Positions 1 to 5,646 of a stretch of DNA of 8,693 bases are shown piece after piece; the first letter of the stretch is position 1; every line of letters begins with the position of its first letter. Source of the DNA: a bacterium (GTDB lineage Bacteria; SZUA-79; Acidulodesulfobacterales; Acidulodesulfobacteraceae). A model generated the notes under the pieces. The model was not told the DNA's origin. It did no database searches and was given only the letters and a program-made list of their open reading frames with translations. Both the position numbers and the translations under genes were made by a program. The DNA lies in contig JAJYRF010000082.1 in assembly GCA_021794255.1 (NCBI GenBank), positions 1 through 8,693 on the forward strand, in the 5' to 3' direction.

Positions 1-127
1 AATAAAGATAACAATAAAGATAACAATAAAGATAACAATAAAGATAACAATAAAGATAACAATAAAGATAACAATAAAGATAACAATAAAGATAACAATA
101 AAGATAACAATAAAGATAACAATAAAG
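1..127. repeat. 12-bp tandem repeat array (10 full copies plus partial)
   Basis: Ten perfect consecutive copies of aataaagataac fill positions 1-120, followed by a partial copy (aataaag) that runs directly into the operator-like repeat at 124. The array begins at base 1, so its true length is unknown. Copies are identical, which implies recent expansion or active homogenisation. No gene lies in positions 1-238. Confidence 0.95.
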
Positions 128-160
128 TGCGTACTTTACTTAAAAGTGCGTACTTTACTT
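124..160. promoter_or_regulatory. Duplicated 18-bp operator-like site upstream of the CDGSH/DoxX genes
   Basis: The 18-mer aaagtgcgtactttactt occurs twice, at 124-141 and 143-160, with a 19-bp period (about two helical turns). Each copy contains the inverted arms aaagt/acttt around a short centre. The second copy overlaps the -35 element of the candidate promoter at 154-182, the expected geometry for a repressor site. GTAC/ACTT-rich sites of this style, and adjacency to DoxX-type genes, resemble what is known for HxlR/MarR-type redox regulators. That regulator assignment is inference; no regulator gene is in the window. Confidence 0.5.
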
Positions 161-182
161 AATTTTATATTAATCGTATTAT
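154..182 (+). promoter_or_regulatory. Candidate sigma-70 promoter for the CDGSH-DoxX operon
   Basis: TTTACT (154-159) is separated by exactly 17 bases from TATTAT (177-182), a plausible -35/-10 pair. Transcription would begin near 189, about 50 bases before the CDGSH start codon. The -35 is embedded in the second copy of the duplicated operator-like site. Confidence 0.4.
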
Positions 183-238
183 AAAATCAATGCAGATTTT
201 AACAAAAAATTAATTAATTAATAAAAAGGAGAAAAATT

Positions 239-460
239 ATGAAAAAAGAACCGTTAGTTTTAAATGGAATTAAAGAAATAACCTATATTTGCAAATGCGG
301 AAAATCTAAAAATATGCCTTATTGCGACGGAACGCATAAAACGCTTTCAGGAAATATTACCCCTTTTATTTTACAACCGACAAATGAGACCATATATATT
401 TGCAAATGCGGTAAATCAAAAAACTTTCCATATTGCGACGGAAGCCATAAAAACTTATGA
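239..460 (+). CDS. Small protein with two CDGSH iron-sulfur motifs
   Basis: A 73-aa protein made almost entirely of two CDGSH-type [2Fe-2S] motifs. The first has ligands C18, C20, C29 and H33 (YCDGTH); the second has C55, C57, C66 and H70 (YCDGSH). Both follow the mitoNEET-family pattern C-X-C-X8-C-X3-H with the conserved Pro before the third Cys. It has no signal peptide or membrane segment, so it should be cytosolic. The halves are 37 codons apart and similar at DNA level, pointing to internal duplication. The start is supported by AAGGAG at 226-231, 7 bases before ATG. It lies 112 bases before a DoxX gene on the same strand. Family members are redox-active or Fe-S carrier/sensor proteins; the exact role here is unknown. 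Confidence 0.93.
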   Translation: MKKEPLVLNGIKEITYICKCGKSKNMPYCDGTHKTLSGNITPFILQPTNETIYICKCGKSKNFPYCDGSHKNL

Positions 461-493
461 TTTATCTAAATTTGTTAAAATCTGCTTTTGATA

Positions 494-529
494 AAAAAAT
501 AAATTTTAAAAATATAAAATTTATTTTTT
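494..529. terminator. AT-only perfect inverted repeat between the CDGSH and DoxX genes
   Basis: A 14-bp perfect inverted repeat (arms 494-507 and 516-529, 8-base loop) lies 34 bases after the CDGSH stop codon. The 3' arm ends in six T residues. The stem has no G-C pairs, so as an intrinsic terminator it would be weak. It may attenuate rather than stop transcription into doxX, or be a by-product of AT bias. Confidence 0.35.
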
Positions 530-572
530 AACTGTATATTATATTTATTAATTTTTTTATGGAGAAATAAAA

Positions 573-986
573 ATGAAAGCAAATTCTACAGCATTATTTT
601 TTTTAAGATTTGTATTGTTTTTAAGTTTTTTTTATCATGGTAGCGGTATTTTGTTTAACTGGTTTGACGGTCCCGGCATTGCAGGTTTTGCCGGATATAT
701 GAATTTTCCGATTATAATTGCTATTTTAGTAGGAATAGCAGAATTTACGGGGAGTTTAGCGATGGTTTCCGGAGTACTTACAAGAATAGGTGCTTTAAAT
801 ATCATGATAGTCATGCTTGGCGCGATATTTATTCTGCATTTGCCTCACGGATTTGACGTTATGAAAAACGGCTATGAATATGCCCTTACCGAATTTACAA
901 TAGCTCTTTCAATTTTTATTATGGGTCCGGGAGACTACACTTTAACTTTTATCATAAAAAAAGATTTGCCGTTTATTCTAAGATAA
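573..986 (+). CDS. DoxX family membrane protein
   Basis: A 137-aa integral membrane protein with four hydrophobic segments, roughly residues 6-28, 46-66, 73-90 and 103-118, typical of DoxX in length and topology. Recognisable family features are F-x-H-G near the end of helix 1 (residues 19-23), G-x-A-E-F-x-G (54-60) with L-T-R (69-71), H-L-P-H-G-F (89-94), G-Y-E-Y (100-103) and G-P-G (118-120). GGAG at 561-564 lies 8 bases before the ATG. DoxX proteins are inner-membrane proteins linked to redox or thiol stress; the substrate of this subgroup is not established, and the name should not be read as thiosulfate:quinone oxidoreductase activity. Co-orientation with the CDGSH gene suggests a two-gene redox operon, although an AT-only hairpin lies between them. 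Confidence 0.92.
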   Translation: MKANSTALFFLRFVLFLSFFYHGSGILFNWFDGPGIAGFAGYMNFPIIIAILVGIAEFTGSLAMVSGVLTRIGALNIMIVMLGAIFILHLPHGFDVMKNGYEYALTEFTIALSIFIMGPGDYTLTFIIKKDLPFILR

Positions 987-1003
987 TTAACAACTAATAT
1001 AAT

Positions 1004-1131
1004 AATTATGTAATAATATAGTAACGATATACGCTTGTATTATTGATATTAACCTACACAAGTATAAGTAATAAGCAATTGCTGGTTGATTTATATACGT
1101 CAATATGCCGTTACAATATTATTACATAATT
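1004..1131. repeat. Long imperfect palindrome (23-bp arms) in the doxX-dsrE convergent gap
   Basis: Arms at 1004-1026 and 1109-1131 are inverted repeats matching at 22 of 23 positions. They enclose 82 bases whose inner flanks remain partly complementary (aacc near 1051 with ggtt near 1084). The whole could fold as one long hairpin. No coding potential is seen inside. It could be a miniature mobile element relic, a processed RNA or a bidirectional transcription stop for the convergent genes. Confidence 0.7.
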
Positions 1132-1205
1132 GCAGTTATTATTAATTGTAATTGTAAATAAAAAATAAAAAGTAATGAACGGTTATAAAGTTTTACTCAA
1201 ATAAT

Positions 1206-1226
1206 TCCTGAAAATCAGGATTTTCT
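1206..1226 (+). terminator. Short hairpin between convergent doxX and dsrE-like genes
   Basis: Perfect 6-bp inverted repeat tcctga/tcagga (1206-1211 and 1215-1220) with a 3-base loop, followed by ttttct on the + strand. It lies 36 bases beyond the end of the dsrE-like gene and between two converging genes, so it could act on both. The stem is short, so strength is doubtful. Confidence 0.35.
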
Positions 1227-1255
1227 ATAATTTTATTTCTTTATTTTTTTACACA

Positions 1256-1585
1256 TCAAAGCGCAATATAAACTGCTCCTGATTTTGTCAATTTTGCAAT
1301 TTCATGTACGCCTGCGGGAACTATTGTGGCATAATACGGCACATCGCTATCTTTTAGGTCAAACATATTCATTGCATTTCTGCAAACATATATTTTTGTT
1401 TTTTCATTAAGACTTTCTTTTAACTGATTTCTAAGCTGGGCATGGTGAAGCAACGAAACTACCGACGGACCAAAAAATACAACATTAATTTCTTCAGTGT
1501 CTTCTATGGCAGACAAATTTTTAATTACATTAAACGAAAGAGCAGGCATTATAGTGCCGTTTGTAACTTGAATAACATATTTCAT
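1256..1585 (-). CDS. DsrE/DsrF-like family protein
   Basis: A 109-aa soluble protein of the DsrE/YchN-like fold. It starts with a beta strand (MKYVIQV), has a second strand I-N-V-V-F-F-G-P at 33-40, a helix, then K-I-Y-V-C-R-N-A-M at 64-72, and ends with T-I-V-P-A-G-V-x-E-I (87-96). C68 sits at the family's conserved cysteine position, which in DsrE-type proteins can carry sulfur; CRNAM and VPAGVxEI are typical of the stand-alone COG1416-like branch. No signal peptide. The start is supported by a good AGGGAG-type site (CTCCCT at 1591-1596 on the + strand). There is no dsrF/dsrH partner in the window, so it is not a classical DsrEFH complex. Sulfur-trafficking is a family-based inference. Confidence 0.85.
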   Translation of the reverse strand: MKYVIQVTNGTIMPALSFNVIKNLSAIEDTEEINVVFFGPSVVSLLHHAQLRNQLKESLNEKTKIYVCRNAMNMFDLKDSDVPYYATIVPAGVHEIAKLTKSGAVYIAL

Positions 1586-1975
1586 AATCTCTCCCTTAAA
1601 ATTTAAAAATTAATTTTTAAATTAATAAAACTATCGCCTTTTATTGCTATAACTGTGATTATATTAACATAATTAAGTATATAAATCAAATGCTGCTTTA
1701 ATTTATACAATTCTTGCTTTTTAAAAAAAAATTAAAAAATACTTCTTCAATCTATATATGATATCTTAAAAACTATGATATAATTGATATAATAAAACAA
1801 AACTATGAATATGATAAAAAATAATGTTTTAGCTGTATTATTAGAATATATTTTTATAATTAATTATTATTTTGTTTATCATTAATATAAATATATATAA
1901 TTATAGCTATACAAATATGATTATGTAAATAATATAACTAAATAAATATAACTAAATAATCTACGGGGGTCTTAA
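1586..1975. other. 390-base AT-rich divergent spacer between dsrE-like and bfr
   Basis: No open reading frame of note. A 24-bp perfect AT-only palindrome (1600-1623) lies just upstream of the dsrE-like ribosome binding site. A perfect 14-bp tandem pair, aatataactaaata (1931-1944 and 1945-1958), lies directly before the bfr ribosome binding site. Several TATAAT-like hexamers occur, for example within 1776-1792, but AT richness makes any single call unreliable. I looked for a Fur-type box ahead of bfr and found none convincing. Confidence 0.6.
1965..1970 (+). promoter_or_regulatory. Atypical ribosome binding site of bfr
   Basis: The only purine-rich element before the bfr ATG is GGGGGT (1965-1970), 5 bases upstream of the start. 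It can pair with the anti-Shine-Dalgarno only partly and through G-U pairs, unlike the GGAG/GGAGGT sites of the neighbours. Confidence 0.45.
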
Positions 1976-2440
1976 ATGAAAGGAAACAAGAAAATTATTG
2001 AAAAACTTAATGCAAGATTAGCAGATGAATTAACCGCAATCAATCAATATATGGTTCATGCAGAAATGTGCGATAATTGGGGATATGAAAAATTGCATAA
2101 AACAATTGAAAAACGCGCGATAGACGAAATGAAACACGCAGAAAAACTTATAGGTCGTATTTTATTTTTAGAAGGAATACCTATAGTTTCAGATTTAAAA
2201 AAATTACATATCGGCGCGGACGTGGAATCACAATTTAAAAACGACCGCATCTCTGAAGAAGAGGCTATAAAAGATTATAATGACGATATTAAACTTACCG
2301 CAGAATTAGGCGATAATGGAACAAAAGATTTATTACAATCTATTTTAGAAGATGAAGAAAATCATATTGATTCAATAGAAATACAGCTTGACCAGATAAA
2401 ACAAATGGGTGCTCAAATATACTTTTCTAAACAAATATAA
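1976..2440 (+). CDS. bfr: Bacterioferritin (heme-binding ferritin, ferroxidase)
   Basis: A 154-aa four-helix ferritin. All ferroxidase ligands occur at the E. coli Bfr positions without any shift: E18, E51, H54, E94, E127 and H130. The inter-subunit heme ligand is M52 in D-E-M-K-H-A (50-55). The N-terminus (MKGNKKIIEKLN...NQY) and R-I-L-F-L-E-G-x-P (61-69) are typical of Bfr. The subunit should assemble into a 24-mer cytosolic cage that oxidises Fe(II) with O2 or peroxide and stores the mineral. Length is nearly that of E. coli Bfr (158 aa). No bacterioferritin-associated ferredoxin (bfd) is adjacent. Its normal acidic composition contrasts with the basic exported proteins of the window. The divergent upstream spacer shows no clear Fur box. 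Confidence 0.97.
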   Translation: MKGNKKIIEKLNARLADELTAINQYMVHAEMCDNWGYEKLHKTIEKRAIDEMKHAEKLIGRILFLEGIPIVSDLKKLHIGADVESQFKNDRISEEEAIKDYNDDIKLTAELGDNGTKDLLQSILEDEENHIDSIEIQLDQIKQMGAQIYFSKQI

Positions 2441-2442
2441 TA

Positions 2443-2504
2443 AATTTTAATTTAAATGCAAAGTTCTTAATTTAATTTATAGGCTTAATTTTAATTTAAT
2501 TGCA
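2443..2504. repeat. Direct repeat pair downstream of bfr
   Basis: aattttaatttaaatgca (2443-2460) recurs at 2487-2504 with one mismatch (17 of 18), 44 bases apart, just after the bfr stop codon. Function unknown; no intrinsic terminator for bfr was recognised here. Confidence 0.5.
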
Positions 2505-2544
2505 GCATTTTTATTTATATTAATATTATAACTAACAATTTTCT

Positions 2545-2678
2545 AAAATTGCCGATAGAGAATTTATTAGTGTCATTCCCGCATAGGTGGGTACGGTTTA
2601 TAGCCGTCGGTATTTAGACGGCTCGTCCGGAGTTCTTAAAATATTGCTGTATATTTAATAATCTCTACCGGCAATTTT
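2545..2678. repeat. Dispersed intergenic repeat, copy 1, with terminal inverted repeats
   Basis: A 134-base element bounded by 17-bp inverted ends: aaaattgccgatagaga (2545-2561) and its complement at 2662-2678, with one mismatch. Inside are a degenerate attccc-N8-ggg module (2575-2591), which resembles the CATTCCCGC-type palindromes common in bacterial intergenic regions, and a perfect 7-bp hairpin agccgtc/gacggct (2602-2608 and 2617-2623). Its local GC content is clearly higher than the flanks. A second, related copy lies at 4404. No coding capacity, so a non-autonomous MITE-like element is plausible. Confidence 0.75.
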
Positions 2679-2732
2679 GGGATATATATATAAATTGAAT
2701 AAATTATTGTGCGTTAATATTATAACTAATAA

Positions 2733-3119
2733 TTATAATTGCGTGCTAAATGATTCAATTTTTATCATTAAAACTGCTCTTATCCATGAATATTTTTCTT
2801 TAACTTTATTAAAAATTTCGCCTGAATATACAAATTCGCCTTTTCCAAAAATACTTATTCCTTGTCCTGAACCATGACTGCTTTGAACTTGCTTAGAACC
2901 GATTAAAACTTCTATATGATTTTTAAGTTTTAAATTTTCTTCAGTTTTATTTAACCCCCCTGCAGGTATTAAAATTACTTCATCGTCAATTAACCCGATA
3001 TTTCTTACATATTCTCCCCATGTTGCAGATAAATGTATGCCGTCTGCGCCGCATGTCCCGATTACCAGCATTTCAGTTTTATCTAATACATCTTTTATAA
3101 TATTATTAATTTTAGCCAT
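2733..3119 (-). CDS. Pyridoxamine 5'-phosphate oxidase-like flavin-binding protein
   Basis: A 128-aa single-domain split-barrel protein. Family-like features are G-T-C-G-A-D-G near 21-27 followed by H-L-S-A-T-W (29-34), the strand D-D-E-V-I-L-I (45-51), K-T-E-E-N-L (58-63), the flavin-phosphate-binding KTxxNL-type segment, and I-F-G-K-G-E-F-V (90-97). These support binding of FMN or a related flavin/F420-type cofactor; the substrate is unknown, and it is too short and divergent to be called PdxH. A very strong ribosome binding site (GGAGGG; CCCTCC at 3125-3130 on the + strand) sets the start 6 bases downstream. The gene faces bfr tail-to-tail across the dispersed repeat. The cytosolic protein has C23 in the first motif. 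Confidence 0.85.
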   Translation of the reverse strand: MAKINNIIKDVLDKTEMLVIGTCGADGIHLSATWGEYVRNIGLIDDEVILIPAGGLNKTEENLKLKNHIEVLIGSKQVQSSHGSGQGISIFGKGEFVYSGEIFNKVKEKYSWIRAVLMIKIESFSTQL

Positions 3120-3203
3120 AACTTCCCTCCTCCCGCCTATTTTTTAAAAATTATTTATATTGTTTTATTAATTTAAATTTAATTATAAATCAATTCAACT
3201 ATA

Positions 3204-3215
3204 GTATAATTATAC
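3204..3215 (-). promoter_or_regulatory. Palindrome covering a candidate -10 of the flavin-protein gene
   Basis: gtataattatac is a perfect 12-bp palindrome containing TATAAT on the - strand (3209-3214), about 90 bases upstream of the gene ending at 3119. No convincing -35 is visible on that strand. It may be a promoter -10 within an operator, or simply an AT-rich palindrome. Confidence 0.25.
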
Positions 3216-3351
3216 CACTTTATTTTTCGTTATGATAATTGCTATATAAATAAAAAGCAATTCATCTTCAACTATATAAGCGTAAGCGGAAAATGAATTA
3301 CAGGTTATTTATTTGTAAGAATAAAACTGAATATAAAAAATATAAAAACAG

Positions 3352-4022
3352 TATGATGAAGGGAGTAAATTTATAACATAATCCTATAATTTAATAAAAT
3401 TACAGGAACATAAGTCCTGCTATTTTATTATGTTTAATTATAGTTTTAATATAAATTGATTTTCCGGCTGCCAATTTTAACTTCCACATATAAAACTTAA
3501 ATCCGGCTTGTTTTAACGCAACTAAATATTTAATATTGTAGCCGTTTTTTAACTGCAATTTATTATTGAGTGAGTTAGATACTTTATTAAATTTAGTTTT
3601 AGTCACCATACTTTTGAATTTAGATGATGCGGTTGATTTAAATTTTGTATAATTATTTTTTGCCAGAGCGCTTATAGCTTTTGATACAACCTTTTTAACA
3701 GTTTTAATCTTAGCCTGACTTATATTTAATCTTGAAGGTTTATTTGTATTATTAATTGCAGGCGTGTTTGCTCCCGGTGGCGGTGCATATCTGTTAGATG
3801 AATATTGGCCTGCCGCCGGCATTGGGGCTGAACCCTGTGGATTTAATAAATTTGCATTTGCATTTGCGCCAAATGCAAAAAGAGATACTAAAGCAAATAA
3901 GTAAATAAGTAACTTCATTATGACCTCCGTTAATTAATTTAATTTTTAATTTAATACGACAAATTGCAGATGGAATCAAACAATTAATCGCAAAATAACA
4001 TATAGAACATCCCTTCATCATA
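3352..4022. repeat. 13-bp perfect inverted repeats flanking the gene at 3400-3918
   Basis: tatgatgaaggga occurs at 3352-3364 and its exact reverse complement at 4010-4022. The pair encloses one gene with its leader. Neither side shows obvious target-site duplications, and there is no transposase. It could be the ends of a small cassette, paired regulatory sites or chance. Confidence 0.5.
3400..3918 (-). CDS. Exported lysine-rich protein without acidic residues, possible NTF2/DUF3887-like domain
   Basis: 172 aa. An N-terminal signal peptide (residues 1-22, hydrophobic core L3-F16, cleavage likely after the ANANA stretch) is followed by a Pro/Asn/Ala-rich linker (about 24-62) and a domain (64-172). 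The domain begins with a helix carrying A-L-A-K-N-N-Y (83-89) and ends with a strand containing K-I-A-G-L (164-168). This arrangement resembles DUF3887/NTF2-like periplasmic domains, but the match is only by eye. The whole protein contains no Asp or Glu and about 26 Lys, so it is extremely basic. GGAGGT (ACCTCC at 3923-3928 on the + strand) supports the start. It is followed on the same strand only by the flavin-protein gene, about 280 bases away, so it is probably monocistronic. Exact function unknown. Confidence 0.8.
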   Translation of the reverse strand: MKLLIYLFALVSLFAFGANANANLLNPQGSAPMPAAGQYSSNRYAPPPGANTPAINNTNKPSRLNISQAKIKTVKKVVSKAISALAKNNYTKFKSTASSKFKSMVTKTKFNKVSNSLNNKLQLKNGYNIKYLVALKQAGFKFYMWKLKLAAGKSIYIKTIIKHNKIAGLMFL

Positions 4023-4072
4023 AAAGGTTATTTGCTGATTTAGAAGTATGATGGAAATATAAGATAATGAAA

Positions 4073-4101
4073 AATTAACATTTTTATAGTGAATGTTAAT
4101 T
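4073..4101. promoter_or_regulatory. Perfect 10-bp inverted repeat upstream of the exported-protein gene
   Basis: aattaacatt (4073-4082) and aatgttaatt (4092-4101) are exact inverted repeats with a 9-base spacer. It lies about 155 bases upstream of the gene ending at 3918. The lack of an adjacent T-tract argues for a protein-binding site rather than a terminator. Confidence 0.35.
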
Positions 4102-4182
4102 GTCAAAGAACAAAGGTAGTATTGTCAAGATATAAGATATCGTTAATCATTTTAATCATAAGTTAGTTAATTATTTAACTAT

Positions 4183-4302
4183 TATATATTAAAATATATA
4201 TTAAAATAAATATATATTAAAATAATTATATATTAAAATAATTATATATTAAAATAATTATATATTAAAATAATTATATATTAAAATAATTATATATTAA
4301 AT
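4183..4302. repeat. 16-bp AT-only tandem repeat array (about 7 copies)
   Basis: Five perfect copies of tatatattaaaataat occupy 4211-4290. They are flanked by a near-perfect copy (4195-4210), a 12-base copy (4183-4194) and a partial last copy (4291-4302). The array contains no G or C. Such DNA would melt easily and may be curved; no replication-initiator gene is present to suggest an origin. Confidence 0.92.
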
Positions 4303-4403
4303 TTATGAGCTTATTAATTAGCATTTCAATTTATCTATTATATTTATATTATATGATTTTTAGCCTATCACAAAAATTATAGCTTGTCAAATATCCTAAT
4401 AAT

Positions 4404-4512
4404 ATCCCAAAATTGCCGATAGAAAATTTTATTCTGGATGACCGCTTCGCCATAAATAGCATGCGTTTATATGGCTTGTAGCCTCGTGAAATTCTTTTGC
4501 TATAAAATATTA
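4404..4512. repeat. Dispersed intergenic repeat, copy 2
   Basis: Begins tcccaaaattgccgatagaa (4405-4424), matching the ends of copy 1, and remains alignable to copy 1 in the same orientation through the central tagc...ggct...gt segment and an attgct/tttgct segment. The expected distal inverted end is missing: the element fades out where the cusB-like stop codon lies (4510-4512). Boundaries are approximate. Confidence 0.55.
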
Positions 4513-5646
4513 TGATTTAAAATCTATAAGGAATTTTAACGAATTAATAAATTTTTCGCCTTTCTTTAAACCTTTAATTACAGGATAATCTTTATGATAC
4601 TTTTTGCCTATACTAATTTTTTGAGATATAAAATAACCGTTTCCGCCATTAACCAAAATATAAGCCGTTTTATTTATTATTAAAACACTTTTAGCAGGCA
4701 CGGCAAGTGTTTTAACGGGCGGAGTTTTAATTATTATTTTACCGTACATATTTGGTTTTAATAAACTATGATGATTAAATACAATTATTGTTTTTGTTGC
4801 ATCTTCTTTAGCAGACACGAATGGATACATAGACAAAACTATGCCTTTATACTTTGTATGAATATCGTCAAAATAAGTGCTGAGATATTGACCTTTATAA
4901 ATATATGCCGTTAATTTTTCAGGTATTTCTACCGTCATCCATAATTTATTTAAATTTGCAATTGTTAATAGTTTCTGTCCTACATTGAAGTGGCTTCCTG
5001 AATTAATAAATTTTTTAACAATAACTCCGCCTGCAGGCGATTTTATTATTATGTTGGTTTTGGCAGCCAAATTATTTTTAAGCGAATTAATCCGCCTTGA
5101 AGATATTCCCATCAATGAAAGTCTCGTCCTGGCTGCGCTATAAAAACTTTTTGCTATCTTTTTGCTATAATTAAAGTGCCCTATTTTAAATTCAGTGCCG
5201 TCAATTTTTAAATAATTTTCATAAGCTAAAATAAAATCATTTTCAGCATCTAAAACAGTAGGAGAATAAATTTCTATAATTGGCTGCGATACTTTTATTG
5301 CCTGCCCTGGTCTATTGGCATATAATTTTTCAATATATCCGCTATATTTAAGTGATATATTTTTTACTAAAGGAGCAGCATAAGTGAGCTTGCCGGCCAG
5401 CGTTATTTTTCTAGAAACGATAATCTCCATTGGCGATATAATCTTAATTTTATATAATTTTCTCTCCTGCTTGTTTATAAGAACATATCCTTTTGCCATT
5501 TTTATGTTATTAATAATTTTTTTTCTAACTATATGATGCCGATTAGAAAAAATAAATAATATATTAAAAACAATAACGGCAATAATAATCCCGATTAAAA
5601 ATAGAATTATATATTTAGGTTTATTAAATTTAGTAATTATATTCAT
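4510..5646 (-). CDS. Efflux periplasmic adaptor (membrane fusion protein), CusB/CzcB-like
   Basis: 378 aa. An N-terminal membrane anchor (about 12-33) precedes a barrel-sandwich hybrid half (Y-S-G-Y-I-E-K-L-Y at 101-109, then G-Q-x-I-K), the typical I-Y-S-P-T-V-L-D-A-E (126-135) that starts the helical hairpin, A-A-R-x-R-L-S-L-M-G-I (171-181), and the second half S-P-A-G-G-V-I (203-209). The beta-barrel follows (W-M-T-V-E at 236-240), then L-K-P-N-M (296-300). The end K-F-L-I-D (371-375) is characteristic of heavy-metal RND adaptors. It links an inner-membrane pump to a TolC-type channel. The N-terminal Met-rich metal-binding segment of CusB is absent, so substrate specificity is unclear. Its ATG overlaps the stop of the upstream tolC-like gene by 4 bases (ATGA), implying translational coupling. 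No RND pump gene follows. Confidence 0.88.
   Translation of the reverse strand: MNIITKFNKPKYIILFLIGIIIAVIVFNILFIFSNRHHIVRKKIINNIKMAKGYVLINKQERKLYKIKIISPMEIIVSRKITLAGKLTYAAPLVKNISLKYSGYIEKLYANRPGQAIKVSQPIIEIYSPTVLDAENDFILAYENYLKIDGTEFKIGHFNYSKKIAKSFYSAARTRLSLMGISSRRINSLKNNLAAKTNIIIKSPAGGVIVKKFINSGSHFNVGQKLLTIANLNKLWMTVEIPEKLTAYIYKGQYLSTYFDDIHTKYKGIVLSMYPFVSAKEDATKTIIVFNHHSLLKPNMYGKIIIKTPPVKTLAVPAKSVLIINKTAYILVNGGNGYFISQKISIGKKYHKDYPVIKGLKKGEKFINSLKFLIDFKS

Larger units (their letters stand above)
3919..4509. other. 591-base intergenic region rich in repeats
   Basis: No convincing gene. An apparent 75-codon frame reading back through 3794-4021 only overlaps the exported-protein gene. In order the region holds the ribosome binding site and probable promoter area of the 3400-3918 gene, the 13-bp inverted repeat end, a 10-bp-arm palindrome (4073-4101), two attgtcaa motifs (near 4100 and 4122), the 16-bp tandem array (4183-4302) and the second dispersed repeat (from 4404). 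Confidence 0.7.

Noticed and set aside
1..127. CRISPR array
   Set aside because: The 12-bp units are directly tandem without spacers and there are no cas genes.
573..986. DoxD/DoxA thiosulfate:quinone oxidoreductase
   Set aside because: Only a generic DoxX-type four-helix protein is seen; no DoxA partner and no basis for the specific enzyme.
1801..1975. Fur box upstream of bfr
   Set aside because: Only loose AT-rich resemblance to GATAAT hexamers; not distinguishable from background composition.
2056..2250. 64-codon frame on the - strand inside bfr
   Set aside because: Antisense shadow of a clearly real bacterioferritin gene.
2677..2877. 66-codon frame on the + strand
   Set aside because: Antisense shadow of the flavin-binding protein gene that begins inside the dispersed repeat; no ribosome binding site.
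3794..4021. 75-codon frame on the - strand overlapping the exported-protein gene
   Set aside because: It overlaps the well-supported 3400-3918 gene in another frame, lacks a ribosome binding site and resembles no family.
4183..4302. Replication-origin iterons
   Set aside because: No initiator gene, DnaA boxes or partition genes in the window; the array is purely A/T.
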